From contig CAAFXS010000045.1 of NCBI GenBank assembly GCA_900767025.1, forward strand, positions 1 to 64,000: a stretch of 64,000 nt of DNA, read 5' to 3'. Shown here in pieces: positions 24,520 through 33,959 of this stretch. The notes under the pieces are model-generated. The model saw only the letters and a program-made list of their open reading frames with translations. It was not told the origin of the DNA and did no database searches. Every line of letters starts with the position of its first letter. Position 1 is the first letter of the stretch. The position numbers were made by a program, and so were the translations under genes. The DNA is from Clostridia bacterium. GTDB lineage: Bacteria; Bacillota; Clostridia; Oscillospirales; Acutalibacteraceae.

Positions 24520-25545
24520 TTAATAAATAAACATTGCGTCGCCGAAGGAGAAAAATCTGTATTTTTCATCAACGGCGGTTTTATACGCATTCATAACATT
24601 GTCATAGCCTGCAAAAGCACTTACAAGCATTATCAGTGTGCTTTCAGGCAGGTGAAAATTAGTAACAAGTGCATCCATACACTTAAATTTATACCCTGGG
24701 TATATAAATATACCTGTATCATCCTCATCGGCACAAATGCATCCGTTTTTTGTTGCAACAGATTCAACAGTGCGGCAGCTTGTTGTGCCTACGCATATTA
24801 CCCTGCCGCCGTTTTTATGAGTATCATTTATAAGCTCTGCAGTTTCCTCCGGCATAACATAGTGCTCCCTATGCATTACATGCTTGGTAACATCGTTAAC
24901 CTTAACCGGTCTAAAGGTGCCTAATCCCACATGGAGAGTAACATATCCGATATTTACACCTTTAGCTTTAATTTCATCAAGCATTTCCGGGGTAAAATGC
25001 AGTCCGGCAGTAGGCGCCGCGGCAGAGCCTAAATGCTCACTGTAAACCGTTTGGTACCTCTCTTTATTTTCAAGCCTTTCCTTGATATAAGGAGGTAAAG
25101 GCATCTGACCGATTTCATCAAGAACTGCATAAATATTATCTTTACACTTAAACTCGATAATTCTGTTGCCGTCGGAAAGAATATCAACAACCTTACATTC
25201 AAGCTGACCGTCACCGAAAGTAAATTCCGTACCGATTTTTGCCCTTTTGCCCGGACCGCAAAGGCACTCCCAAACAAGATTTTCCCTTTGCTTTAAGAGT
25301 AAAAACTCAACAACTGCGCCTGTTTCCTTTTTTACGCCGTAAATTCTTGCGGGTATAACTCTTGTATTATTGAGTATGAGGCAATCACCGGGATTAAGAT
25401 AATCGGTTAAATCCTTAAATATTTTATGTTCAATTTTGCCTGTATTTTTGTCAAGAACCATCAGCCTTGATGCATTTCTGGGCTCAATGGGCGTTTGAGC
25501 AATGAGTTCTTCAGGCAAATCATAATAAAAATCAGAAGTTTTCAT
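24520..25545 (-). CDS. queA: S-adenosylmethionine:tRNA ribosyltransferase-isomerase
   Basis: 341 residues. QueA turns preQ1 in tRNA into epoxyqueuosine. Seen: MKTSDFYYDLPEELIAQTP at the start, NNTRVIPARIYG, HVGLGTFRPV and TNFHLPESTLIMLV, all family hallmarks. ATG 25545 is chosen because the family begins with this sequence and GGAG lies 8 bases upstream; the frame is open further up but that part is not QueA. No queC/D/E/F genes are nearby. Confidence 0.96.
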   Translation of the reverse strand: MKTSDFYYDLPEELIAQTPIEPRNASRLMVLDKNTGKIEHKIFKDLTDYLNPGDCLILNNTRVIPARIYGVKKETGAVVEFLLLKQRENLVWECLCGPGKRAKIGTEFTFGDGQLECKVVDILSDGNRIIEFKCKDNIYAVLDEIGQMPLPPYIKERLENKERYQTVYSEHLGSAAAPTAGLHFTPEMLDEIKAKGVNIGYVTLHVGLGTFRPVKVNDVTKHVMHREHYVMPEETAELINDTHKNGGRVICVGTTSCRTVESVATKNGCICADEDDTGIFIYPGYKFKCMDALVTNFHLPESTLIMLVSAFAGYDNVMNAYKTAVDEKYRFFSFGDAMFIY

Positions 25546-25566
25546 CCTATTCTCCATAATTTGTAA

Positions 25567-25596
25567 TTGACATATATATGTAATAAGTGTTATTAT
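25567..25596 (+). promoter_or_regulatory. Promoter of asd-dapA-dapB
   Basis: TTGACA (25567-25572), an 18-base spacer, TATTAT (25591-25596). On the other strand TATAAT (25597-25592) could be the -10 of queA, so the two promoters overlap. Confidence 0.65.
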
Positions 25597-25601
25597 ATTA
25601 C

Positions 25602-25620
25602 GGTACAATTTAGTTGTACC
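25602..25620. promoter_or_regulatory. Inverted repeat between divergent queA and asd, candidate operator
   Basis: GGTACAA (25602-25608), loop TTTAG, TTGTACC (25614-25620): a perfect 7-bp inverted repeat at the asd transcription start and inside the queA promoter zone. Either an operator or a leader hairpin. Confidence 0.5.
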
Positions 25621-25677
25621 TCAATATTATATTGCAAATCAACTTGTTTTACAAGGGATTTTTTAAGGAGAATTATT

Positions 25678-26763
25678 ATGAACAAAAAGTTTAATGTAGG
25701 TATTGTGGGAGCAACAGGTATGGTAGGTCAGAGATTTGCCACCCTGCTTGACGGTCATCCCTGGTTTAATGTAGTGTGTCTTGCAGCTTCATCAAGAAGT
25801 GCAGGTAAAACATATAAAGAGGCTGTGGGTAAAAAATGGTGTATGGATACCGATATCCCCGAGTCAATGAAAGACATTGTTGTTATGGATGCAACAAATG
25901 ATATTGAAAAGATTACATCACTTGTTGATTTCGTTTTCTGTGCAGTTGATATGAAGAAGGACGAAATCAAAGCCCTTGAGGAAGAATACGCAAAGCACGA
26001 GTGCCCTGTAGTTTCAAACAACAGTGCTCACAGATTTACACCGGATGTTCCTATGGTTGTGCCGGAGCTTAATGCAGAGCATATTAACATTATCCCGTCA
26101 CAGAGAAAGAGACTCGGAACAAAGCGCGGATTTATTGCAGTTAAATCTAACTGCTCACTTCAGTCATATGTTCCGGCTATCTTCCCTCTTCATGAAAAAT
26201 TCGGTGTTAAGAATGTGCTTGTATGCACTTACCAGGCAATTTCGGGTGCAGGTAAAACCTTTGAAACATGGCCGGAAATGATTGACAATGTTATCCCTTA
26301 CATCGGCGGCGAGGAAGAAAAAAGCGAAAAAGAGCCTCTTAAGCTTATGGGTAAAATTGAGGGTGAAGTTATCAAATCGGCAGATGAGCCAAACTTTACT
26401 GCTCAGTGCATCCGTGTTCCTGTTTCAAACGGCCATCTTGGCGCAGTGTTTGTTGATTTTGAAAACAAACCAAGCAAGGAAGAAATGATTGAAATTTGGG
26501 AGAATTTCTCAGGCAGAGCACAGGAGCTTGAACTCCCCTCTGCTCCAAAGAAATTCCTCAACTACTTTACCGAGGATGACAGACCTCAGATTAAATCCGA
26601 AAGAATGCTTGAAAACGGTATGGCTGTTTCCATCGGCAGACTGAGAGAAGATACTCAGTATGACTACAAATTTGTTTGCCTTTCACATAACACCCTCAGA
26701 GGTGCGGCAGGCGGAGCTGTTCTTCTTGCCGAGCTTTTAGCAGCAGAAGGATATATGGACTAA
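25678..26763 (+). CDS. asd: Aspartate-semialdehyde dehydrogenase
   Basis: 361 residues of the archaeal/fungal-type branch. It reduces aspartyl phosphate to aspartate semialdehyde, the branch point to lysine/DAP, threonine and methionine. Seen: GATGMVGQRFATLL (NADP site), the catalytic Cys in KSNCSLQ, AISGAGKTFETWP, and the RVPVSNGHLG histidine. AAGGAG precedes ATG 25678; the frame open from 25567 runs through the promoter. First gene of the DAP operon. Confidence 0.96.
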   Translation: MNKKFNVGIVGATGMVGQRFATLLDGHPWFNVVCLAASSRSAGKTYKEAVGKKWCMDTDIPESMKDIVVMDATNDIEKITSLVDFVFCAVDMKKDEIKALEEEYAKHECPVVSNNSAHRFTPDVPMVVPELNAEHINIIPSQRKRLGTKRGFIAVKSNCSLQSYVPAIFPLHEKFGVKNVLVCTYQAISGAGKTFETWPEMIDNVIPYIGGEEEKSEKEPLKLMGKIEGEVIKSADEPNFTAQCIRVPVSNGHLGAVFVDFENKPSKEEMIEIWENFSGRAQELELPSAPKKFLNYFTEDDRPQIKSERMLENGMAVSIGRLREDTQYDYKFVCLSHNTLRGAAGGAVLLAELLAAEGYMD

Positions 26764-26798
26764 TTTCAAATTATTTATAAATAGGAGTGAGATTTATT

Positions 26799-27689
26799 AT
26801 GAAGGAACCGATTTTCACAGGTGCCGCAGTTGCAATTATTACACCCATGAATGAAGACGGAAGCGTTAATTATGACGAGTTCGGAAGATTCATTGATTTT
26901 CAGATTGAAAACGGCACAGACGCAATTGTTGTTTGCGGAACCACCGGCGAGTCCTCAACACTTAGAGTTGTTGAGCATAACGAGGCTATTAAGTGGTGCG
27001 TTAATTATGTAAACAAGAGAGTACCTGTTATTGCAGGTACAGGCTCAAACTCAACTGCCTGCGCAATTGAAATCAGCAAGGAGGCCTGCGATGCAGGTGC
27101 TGACGCTCTTTTGCTTGTAACACCTTACTACAACAAAACCAGCCAAAGAGGTCTTATTGCTCATTACACTGCTATTCACGATGCAACAAACCTTCCTATT
27201 ATTCTTTACAATGTTCCATCAAGAACAGGTCTTAACATTGCACCGGAGACTGCAAAGGAGCTTTCAAAGCTGCCGAGAATTAACGGTATCAAGGAGGCAT
27301 CAGGCAATCTTGAGCAGGTTAAGGCTATCAGAGAGCTTTGCGGTGACGAGCTTAATATCTGGAGCGGTAATGACGACCAGATTTATGACCTTATGGAAAT
27401 AGGCGGAAAGGGTGTTATTTCCGTGCTTTCAAACATTGCACCACAGGAAACACACGACATTGTTGCAAAGTACCTTGACGGCGACAGGGAAGGCAGTAAG
27501 GCAATGATGGATAAGTATATGAAGCTTGCCAAGGCTATGTTTGTTGATGTTAATCCTATTCCTGTTAAGGAAGCTGTTTCTATGATAGGCTTTAATGCAG
27601 GCCCTGTAAGAATGCCGCTTATCGAAATGGACGAAAAGAACAAGGCATATGTTAAGGCTACAATGCAGGAATACGGCTTAACAAAATAA
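26799..27689 (+). CDS. dapA: 4-hydroxy-tetrahydrodipicolinate synthase
   Basis: 296 residues. DapA condenses pyruvate with aspartate semialdehyde. Seen: GTTGESSTL, the catalytic Tyr in VTPYYNKTSQRG (about 135), LYNVPSRTG, and the Schiff-base Lys in NGIKEASGN (about 164). ATG 26799 with AGGAG 11 bases upstream is preferred to GTG 26787, which overlaps that site. Second gene of the operon. The product also feeds dipicolinate for spores. Confidence 0.97.
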   Translation: MKEPIFTGAAVAIITPMNEDGSVNYDEFGRFIDFQIENGTDAIVVCGTTGESSTLRVVEHNEAIKWCVNYVNKRVPVIAGTGSNSTACAIEISKEACDAGADALLLVTPYYNKTSQRGLIAHYTAIHDATNLPIILYNVPSRTGLNIAPETAKELSKLPRINGIKEASGNLEQVKAIRELCGDELNIWSGNDDQIYDLMEIGGKGVISVLSNIAPQETHDIVAKYLDGDREGSKAMMDKYMKLAKAMFVDVNPIPVKEAVSMIGFNAGPVRMPLIEMDEKNKAYVKATMQEYGLTK

Positions 27690-27709
27690 TTATTACCGAG
27701 GAAAAATAA

Positions 27710-28465
27710 ATGACAAGAATTATAATAACCGGTGCCAACGGTAAAATGGGTAATGTTCTTCAAAGCATTATCGCAAACCGTGATGACTGCGAAATTGTTG
27801 CCGGTATAGACCTTAATACAACTCCAAACGGTGCTTTCCCCATTTATTCATCACTGGGCGAGGTTAATGAAAAAGCAGATGTAGTAATTGACTTTTCAAA
27901 CCCTGTTCTTCTTAATGACTTGCTTGATTATTCTGAAAAAACAGGAACTCCCCTTGTTATTGCAACAACAGGATACAGTGATGAGCAAAAGGCACAGATT
28001 ACCGAGGCTTCAAAAACCTGTCCCGTATTCTTCACATATAATATGAGTATGGGTATTAACCTTTTGGCTAATCTTGCAAAGAAAGCAGTGCAAATTCTCG
28101 GTAACGATTTTGATATTGAAATTGTTGAAAAGCATCATAATCAAAAGATTGACGCACCGAGCGGCACGGCATTAATGCTTGCCGACGCAATTTGTGAGGA
28201 AATTCCTCAGCCCATGAAATATGAATACGACCGTCATTCAAAGAGAGAAAAAAGAACAAAGAATGAAATCGGTATGCACGCTATCAGAGGCGGTACAATC
28301 GTAGGTGAGCACGACATTATCTTTGCAGGCAGAGACGAAATAATTACTCTTTCCCACTCTGCAAGGAGCAAGGAAATTTTTGCAGTGGGCGCAGTTAACG
28401 CCGCCGTTTATATGAACGGTAAAGGCGCCGGCCTCTACGATATGAAGGAATTAATCACTGATTAA
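27710..28465 (+). CDS. dapB: 4-hydroxy-tetrahydrodipicolinate reductase
   Basis: 251 residues. It reduces the DapA product with NAD(P)H. Seen: GANGKMGNVL at the N-terminus and EKHHNQKIDAPSGTALML, which holds the catalytic His and Lys. GAGGA precedes ATG 27710. Last gene of asd-dapA-dapB, followed by a strong terminator. Confidence 0.97.
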   Translation: MTRIIITGANGKMGNVLQSIIANRDDCEIVAGIDLNTTPNGAFPIYSSLGEVNEKADVVIDFSNPVLLNDLLDYSEKTGTPLVIATTGYSDEQKAQITEASKTCPVFFTYNMSMGINLLANLAKKAVQILGNDFDIEIVEKHHNQKIDAPSGTALMLADAICEEIPQPMKYEYDRHSKREKRTKNEIGMHAIRGGTIVGEHDIIFAGRDEIITLSHSARSKEIFAVGAVNAAVYMNGKGAGLYDMKELITD

Positions 28466-28475
28466 AAGCATAATT

Positions 28476-28506
28476 AAATCCCTGTTCAACCGAACAGGGA
28501 TTTTTT
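28476..28506. terminator. dapB terminator
   Basis: A 12-bp perfect stem (28476-28487 with 28492-28503), AACC loop, T tract. The stop codon of the convergent DUF2974 gene lies in the stem-loop. Confidence 0.92.
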
Positions 28507-29622
28507 GTTGCCGAAAATAGTTTTGCCTTTTTCGGATAAATATTCTCTTGTAAAATCATTAACTGTTTTTTTGATAATGTGCTTAAAGCGTTCCTTTTGA
28601 GATTCGTCAATAATTTTTATGGTATCAATAAGCGATACCACCTTTTTCATATCAAATTCCTTAAGGTCATAAAAATCATCAACACCTGAATTTTCAAACA
28701 GATATTCAAGTGTGTCAAAAAACAGCTCTAAATCATCGTCACCGATATAGTCGATTAAATTGTTTATGTACTCACAAACCAAATCGGACTGAAAATCGTA
28801 TTCATCAACTGTATCAAGGGAATAATCATCATTAATCAACCAGGAGGACACCTGATGCTGTTTTAAGCCGTTATTATTGCTTTTTACAATAACAGGCTTT
28901 GCATCGTGATAAAGCATCCTGCCGATAATTGAACTGTTCGGAGTTATTGATACAATTTTATATTTAATCTGCTGATAATCATATCTGTCAAAAAACCATT
29001 TAGGAAAGCCCGGAGCGTCATTTTCATAAACGCCGGCTATTTTCTTTTTAAGTGAATTTGAACAGCTTACAGCGGCAAATACCGCAAGATTACCGCCCTT
29101 TGAATGGCCGCAAACCCTAACATCGCCGTTATGATTCATTGCAGTTTCCTGAAAATAGTGCAGTGCCTCAATCTGTGCCGGAACAGGAAACATATATGAA
29201 AGCATTGCCGACTCCTTAACACCGGTTACGGTTATATCTGTTCCCCGAAAAGCCACAAGCAAGCTTCCGTCATTAAGTATAAAATTAACGGCGGAAAACT
29301 GTTTGTCAATCTGTTCATTTACATTATTAACATAATGACACAGCTTTGTGTTGCCGAATCTTTTTGTCTTGGCACAAACAGACATTAGCTCCACAGCCTT
29401 TTGGCTGATTTTAATAAGATTATCAATTTCCTTTTCGGTATGCAGTTCAAAATACTTTTTCGAGGCATACGAAAGCTCCACAGAGTATGCGGAAGTGGTA
29501 ATAATATTTTCAAAATCAATATAAGCAAGCTGTGAAAAAATTAAATTGTCTATTTCATTAAATGGCTTTTCGGTGAAGGTGAATTCACCAAAATCATTTA
29601 TATAATCATCTAACTTAATCAT
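28486..29622 (-). CDS. Mbeg1-like/DUF2974 lipase-type alpha/beta hydrolase
   Basis: 378 residues. Seen: LLVAFRGTD (about 115, oxyanion side) and the nucleophile elbow VCGHSKGGNLAV with Ser about 173, then YENDAPGFPKWFF, a DUF2974 hallmark. No signal peptide. The family occurs widely in Firmicutes and is thought to be an esterase or lipase; the substrate is not known. The C-terminal 120 residues are acidic and helical. The start is preceded by AAAAGAGTT, a weak ribosome site. Confidence 0.83.
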   Translation of the reverse strand: MIKLDDYINDFGEFTFTEKPFNEIDNLIFSQLAYIDFENIITTSAYSVELSYASKKYFELHTEKEIDNLIKISQKAVELMSVCAKTKRFGNTKLCHYVNNVNEQIDKQFSAVNFILNDGSLLVAFRGTDITVTGVKESAMLSYMFPVPAQIEALHYFQETAMNHNGDVRVCGHSKGGNLAVFAAVSCSNSLKKKIAGVYENDAPGFPKWFFDRYDYQQIKYKIVSITPNSSIIGRMLYHDAKPVIVKSNNNGLKQHQVSSWLINDDYSLDTVDEYDFQSDLVCEYINNLIDYIGDDDLELFFDTLEYLFENSGVDDFYDLKEFDMKKVVSLIDTIKIIDESQKERFKHIIKKTVNDFTREYLSEKGKTIFGNKKSLFG

Positions 29623-29645
29623 TGTAAAACTCTTTTCAAAACAAA

Positions 29646-30392
29646 TTATGTGCGTGACATTCCGTCTACGCTCAGCACAACGCCGGTAATATATGATGCT
29701 TTTTCAGAGGCAAGGAAAACAAAAGCATTTGCAATATCCTCCGGCTGACCTATGCGGCGAAGGGGTATTCTTGCAATTAACGGGTCTATTACCTCTTTGG
29801 GCACAGAACGCATCATATCGGTGTAGGTTATACCGGGTGCAACTGCATTAACACGGATGCCTTTAGGACCTAATTCCCTTGCTAACGAAAGGGTTAAGCC
29901 GTTAACGGCAGATTTTGATGTGGGATAAGCAATACCGCTTGGCTGACCCGTAATGCTTACCATTGATGAGGTATTAAGAATAACACCACTGCCCTGCTCT
30001 GTCATATATTCCGCTGCAGCTTTGGAGCAGTTGAATACTCCTTTAACGTTCAAATCCATAATTTTGTCAAAGGCTTCGGAGGTATAATCAGACAAGGGTG
30101 TACTGTCCGAAACGCCTGCATTGTTAACTAAAATATCAATTCTGCCGAATTCACTGTATACTTTTTCAAAATCAGTCTTAACCTGATTAAAATCGGTAAG
30201 GTCGGGGCTGATACCGCGAATATCGGCTGATGGATAAATCTCATTAAGCTTTTCAACTGCTTTTTGGGCACTTTCAGGACTTGAAGCACAAAGAATTACT
30301 GTTGCACCTTCCTGCAAAAAGGCATTAACAGTTGCAAAGCCTATTCCGCGGGAACCGCCTGTTACGATTGCGACTTTATTTTCCAATAGCAT
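29646..30392 (-). CDS. SDR-family oxidoreductase (FabG-like)
   Basis: 248 residues. Seen: TGGSRGIG (residues 11-18), NNAGVSD, the catalytic Ser in NTSSMVS, and YPTSK for Tyr and Lys. The sequence is close to 3-oxoacyl-ACP reductase or glucose/sorbitol-type dehydrogenases; there are no fatty-acid genes nearby, so a sugar or ketone substrate is equally likely. ATG 30392 lies 6 bases from AGGAGGA; the ATG two codons earlier abuts that site. Confidence 0.88.
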   Translation of the reverse strand: MLLENKVAIVTGGSRGIGFATVNAFLQEGATVILCASSPESAQKAVEKLNEIYPSADIRGISPDLTDFNQVKTDFEKVYSEFGRIDILVNNAGVSDSTPLSDYTSEAFDKIMDLNVKGVFNCSKAAAEYMTEQGSGVILNTSSMVSITGQPSGIAYPTSKSAVNGLTLSLARELGPKGIRVNAVAPGITYTDMMRSVPKEVIDPLIARIPLRRIGQPEDIANAFVFLASEKASYITGVVLSVDGMSRT

Positions 30393-30477
30393 AATCATTC
30401 CTCCTATATTATTATATTGTTTCCCTGTAAAATATTTTATCACTAATATTTTATTTTTTCAATCGTAAAAAGATACA

Positions 30478-30507
30478 TAAAAAAAGGCAAGTTAAAAGCT
30501 TGCCTCT
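30478..30507 (-). terminator. Terminator of the aldo/keto reductase gene
   Basis: On the minus strand AGGCAAG, a 7-base loop, CTTGCCT, then a T tract of seven or more. Confidence 0.85.
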
Positions 30508-30513
30508 TTAAAC

Positions 30514-31641
30514 TTAACTGAAAAATGTGTTGACTTCTTTAATCCTTTCCGGAATATTAATTGACTGTGGACAGTGGGAAGCACATTTACCGCAATTAAT
30601 ACACTGACTTGCATTTACATCAATTTTTCCATACTCTTCCCTACCCTGCTCTACTGTAAGCTCCCCTGTTTTCGCCTTGTTATAAACAGCGAAAATTGTG
30701 CTGATTTTAACACCTTTAGGACAGTCTGCACAGTAATCACAACCGGTACAGGGAATAATTTCATTTTTATTCATCATTGCCGCCGCATTTGCACAAATCT
30801 TCATTTCCGTATCGCTTAAAGGCTTAAAATCCGTCAGAGTAGCAAGATTATCATACATTTGCTGGGGGCTGTTCATACCGCTTAAGATAGTCAGCACATT
30901 AGGATGGCTTGCAACAAAGCTCATTGCCCAGGATGCAACAGAACAATCTGGCTTTGCCTTTTTGAACATTGCCTCAATATCGGCATTAACATCGGCAAGG
31001 CTTCCGCCTCTGACAGGCTCCATAACAATTACAGGAATGCCTGCATCGGTAAGAATGTTGTACTGGGTTTCTGCATCCTGATTTTTCCAGTCAAGGTAAT
31101 TCATTTGTATTTGAGCAAAATCCCAGTGATGAGCTGAAACAATTTCCTTTAAATCATCAATAGTTCCGTGGAAGGAAAAGCCTATATTTTTGATTTTACC
31201 CTCTTTTTGCTTTTGCAAAACAAAATCATAAGCACCGAATTTTTCGCATTTGTCAAAATTTTCCTTGTTAAGCGAATGAAGGAGATAGAAATCAAAATAA
31301 TCTGCTCCGGTTCTGTCAAGCTGTTTTTGGAAAACCTTTTCCATATCAGACTTTTTGGGACAAAGCCAAATAGGCAATTTATCTGCAAGAAAATAAGAGT
31401 CTCTGGGATATTTTTTCAATGCGGTTCCGATAAATTTTTCACTTTTACCTGCGTGGTACATATATGCGGTGTCATAGTAGTTAACGCCGTTTTCATAGGC
31501 AATATCAACAAGCTCCTGTCCCTTTTGATAGTTAATCAGTGGGTTTGCCTCACGCTTAATAGGTGTTTTACAGGGCAGACGCATTGTGCCGAGTCCTAAA
31601 AGTGATACCTGAGTATCTTTAAACCTTCTTTTATCTACCAT
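30514..31641 (-). CDS. Aldo/keto reductase with C-terminal 4Fe-4S ferredoxin domain
   Basis: 375 residues. The barrel has LGLGTMRLP, the catalytic Asp and Tyr in YYDTAYMYHAG, and the His in FYLLHSLN. The C-terminus adds two cysteine clusters, CTGCDYCADCP and CINCGKCASHCPQS, as in YakC-like ferredoxin-linked reductases of anaerobes. It sits three bases after cysS, so it may be transcribed with cysE-cysS. Confidence 0.9.
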   Translation of the reverse strand: MVDKRRFKDTQVSLLGLGTMRLPCKTPIKREANPLINYQKGQELVDIAYENGVNYYDTAYMYHAGKSEKFIGTALKKYPRDSYFLADKLPIWLCPKKSDMEKVFQKQLDRTGADYFDFYLLHSLNKENFDKCEKFGAYDFVLQKQKEGKIKNIGFSFHGTIDDLKEIVSAHHWDFAQIQMNYLDWKNQDAETQYNILTDAGIPVIVMEPVRGGSLADVNADIEAMFKKAKPDCSVASWAMSFVASHPNVLTILSGMNSPQQMYDNLATLTDFKPLSDTEMKICANAAAMMNKNEIIPCTGCDYCADCPKGVKISTIFAVYNKAKTGELTVEQGREEYGKIDVNASQCINCGKCASHCPQSINIPERIKEVNTFFS

Positions 31642-31643
31642 AA

Positions 31644-33035
31644 TTACTCCTTAGTCCAGGTTACGCCCTGGGGTGTGTCCTTCAGAATAATTCCTCTTGA
31701 CTTAAGGTCGTCACGGATTTTGTCTGCGGTTGCCCAGTCCTTGTTGGCTCTTGCCTCCTGACGCTTTGCAATAAGCTCCTCAATTTCGCTGTCAAGGTCA
31801 TTTGATTTTCTGTTATAGAGAATACCGAGAACATCGCAAAGCTCGTCAAAGATATTTGCAGCAGCCTGACAAACGCCCTTTGAAACATCCTTATCAAGAA
31901 TTTTTGTGTTGATATCCTTAACAAGCTCAAACAGTGCAGCTATACCGTCGGCGGTATTAAGGTCATCATCCATTGCAGTGATGAACTGCTCTTTTCTTGA
32001 ATTAATAAGGTCAATAAGCTCCTTGTCATCCTCACCGTCTTTTGCATTTTTAATTGCAAAATCAAGGCTTTCACGGCAGGTATAAAGCCTGTCAAGAGCG
32101 CTCCTGCACTGCTCGATAATTTCAAGGCTGTAATTAATGGGTGAACGGTAGTGAGAGGAAATAAGGAAATATCTGATTACCTCATAGCCGTAAACCTCTG
32201 CAATTTCCCTAACAGTCTTAAAATTACCCAAGGACTTACTCATTTTAACATTGTCAACATTAATGTAGCCGTTGTGCATCCAGTATTTTGAAAAAGTACA
32301 GCCGTTGGCACACTCGCTCTGTGCAATCTCGTTTTCGTGATGAGGGAAAATCAAATCCTGACCGCCGCAGTGAATATCAATTGTTTTGCCAAGATAGCGA
32401 CGGTTCATTGCAGAACACTCAATGTGCCAGCCGGGTCTGCCCTTTCCCCAAGGTGAATCCCAATACGGCTCACCCTCCTTTGCACCCTTCCAAAGAGCAA
32501 AATCAAGTGGATCTTCTTTGATATCGCCTACTGCAATTCTTGCACCGGATTTTAAATCATCAATAGGCTGGTGGCTTAACTTGCCGTATTCCTTAAACTT
32601 TAAGGTTCTGAAATAAACATCACCGTTAACTGCATAGGCATATCCCTTTTTCTCCAGGTCGGAAATAATGTCAATTATTTCATCAATATTTTCCGTTGCC
32701 TTGGGATGAACTGTTGCGTCCTTAAAATTAAGACCGTGAGCGTCAGTCCAGAATTCTTCAATGTACTTTTTTGATACTTCCTCAAAGGTTATTCCCTCTT
32801 CATTTGCCCTGTTGATGATTTTGTCATCAACATCGGTAAAGTTTTGAGCAAACTTAACATTGTAGCCCCTGTATTCCATATATCTGCGCAGAACATCAAA
32901 AACACAAAGAGGTCTTGCATTGCCGATGTGAATAAAGTTATACACGGTAGGACCGCAGGCATAAATCTTAACCTCGTTTTCATCTACGGGGACAAACTCT
33001 TCCTTTTGTCTTGACATTGTGTTATAAATTTTCAT
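31644..33035 (-). CDS. cysS: Cysteinyl-tRNA synthetase
   Basis: 463 residues. Seen: the HIGH motif as FIHIGNARP (about 34-42), zinc ligands (Cys28, the CSAMN cysteine and nearby histidines), and the KMSKS motif in VKMSKSLGNF (about 267). Its start overlaps the cysE stop in an ATGA, so they are translationally coupled. Expression is likely set by the Cys T-box ahead of cysE. Confidence 0.98.
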   Translation of the reverse strand: MKIYNTMSRQKEEFVPVDENEVKIYACGPTVYNFIHIGNARPLCVFDVLRRYMEYRGYNVKFAQNFTDVDDKIINRANEEGITFEEVSKKYIEEFWTDAHGLNFKDATVHPKATENIDEIIDIISDLEKKGYAYAVNGDVYFRTLKFKEYGKLSHQPIDDLKSGARIAVGDIKEDPLDFALWKGAKEGEPYWDSPWGKGRPGWHIECSAMNRRYLGKTIDIHCGGQDLIFPHHENEIAQSECANGCTFSKYWMHNGYINVDNVKMSKSLGNFKTVREIAEVYGYEVIRYFLISSHYRSPINYSLEIIEQCRSALDRLYTCRESLDFAIKNAKDGEDDKELIDLINSRKEQFITAMDDDLNTADGIAALFELVKDINTKILDKDVSKGVCQAAANIFDELCDVLGILYNRKSNDLDSEIEELIAKRQEARANKDWATADKIRDDLKSRGIILKDTPQGVTWTKE

Positions 33036-33673
33036 TTTACAAACTCCTTTAATTTTTTTATTTCTTCCTGAAGCTCATTGATTTTCGCTTCGTTTGCTTT
33101 TATAGCGTTCATAACCGGGTCCGGAAGGTGAATTTGGTCAAGGTCATCAACACGCTCACCGTCTATACGAACAACCTCACCGGGAACACCTACTACCGTG
33201 CAGTTAGGCTCAACATCCTTAACAACCACGGCGCCTGCGGCAACCTTTGCGTTTTTGCCTATGGTTATAGGTCCAAGAACCTTGGCACCCGAGCCAATCA
33301 TAACGCCGCTTTCAATGGTGGGGTGGCGCTTTCCCACATCCTTACCGGTACCGCCAAGGGTAACGCCCTGATATATCATAACATCGTCGCCGATTTCCGT
33401 TGTTTCGCCGATAACAATTCCGTTGCCGTGGTCAATAACAACTCTTCTGCCGATTGTGGCACCGGGATGAATTTCTATGCCTGTTTTATGGGCTGAACGC
33501 TGACTAATCCACCTGGCAATGAAAGGCATTTTATGCTCTAAAAACCAGCGAGCTTTTTTATGACTTCTGAGAGCCTTAAAACCCGGGTATAAAAAGATTA
33601 TTTCAAAAGGACTTTTTGCCGCCGGGTCATGCTCAATAAAGCTTTTTATATCCTCTTTATAGGAATCAAACAT
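33032..33673 (-). CDS. cysE: Serine O-acetyltransferase
   Basis: 213 residues. CysE makes O-acetylserine for cysteine synthesis. Seen: SRPHKTGI-like SAHKTGIEIHPGATIG, then HGNGIVIGET, and left-handed beta-helix hexapeptide repeats to about 185; the tail is a short coiled coil. The short N-terminal domain is the Gram-positive form. ATG 33673 is preferred, with GGAGG 11 bases upstream; the longer frame to 33730 would start inside the T-box terminator. Confidence 0.95.
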   Translation of the reverse strand: MFDSYKEDIKSFIEHDPAAKSPFEIIFLYPGFKALRSHKKARWFLEHKMPFIARWISQRSAHKTGIEIHPGATIGRRVVIDHGNGIVIGETTEIGDDVMIYQGVTLGGTGKDVGKRHPTIESGVMIGSGAKVLGPITIGKNAKVAAGAVVVKDVEPNCTVVGVPGEVVRIDGERVDDLDQIHLPDPVMNAIKANEAKINELQEEIKKLKEFVK

Positions 33674-33704
33674 AAAAAAACTATCCTCCATACAATATAA
33701 ATGT

Positions 33705-33741
33705 TTAAAAATAAAATATGCCCCTGTCAAATGACAGAGGC
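33705..33741 (-). terminator. T-box terminator before cysE
   Basis: A 9-bp stem with one G-T pair (33741-33733 with 33728-33720), ATTT loop, then ATATTTTATTTTT. This is the off-state hairpin of the T-box. Confidence 0.85.
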
Positions 33742-33953
33742 AATAAAAACTGCGGTTCCACTCCTATTTATACTCAGCTGCAAAAACAGCTTTTGCCGTT
33801 AACGAGGCAAGCCGACAGGAAATACTGAAAGTTTCCTCCCTGCAACTCAGGAGTGCATTTCGCCGAAGGTCAAATACAGGCATTACAGCAAACAGCCTGC
33901 TCTCTTAAAATGACTTTTTCGGTTACTTCTCTCCGTCAAAGTTTTTATCTATT
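33742..33953 (-). promoter_or_regulatory. Cysteine T-box leader of cysE-cysS
   Basis: On the minus strand the T-box core AGTGGAACCGCA (33764-33753) is followed by the terminator. Upstream stand the stem I features AAGAGAGCAGG and, in the specifier loop, AAATGCACT with the codon TGC (33857-33855), which is cysteine. Uncharged tRNA-Cys would pair and stop termination. The promoter (TTGCAA, 16 bases, TATAAT) is at 33987-33960. Confidence 0.93.
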
Positions 33954-33959
33954 AATAAC

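Noticed and set aside
25546..25677. Lysine riboswitch ahead of asd
   Set aside because: The leader after the promoter is only about 75 bases, too short for an L-box, and no terminator is seen.
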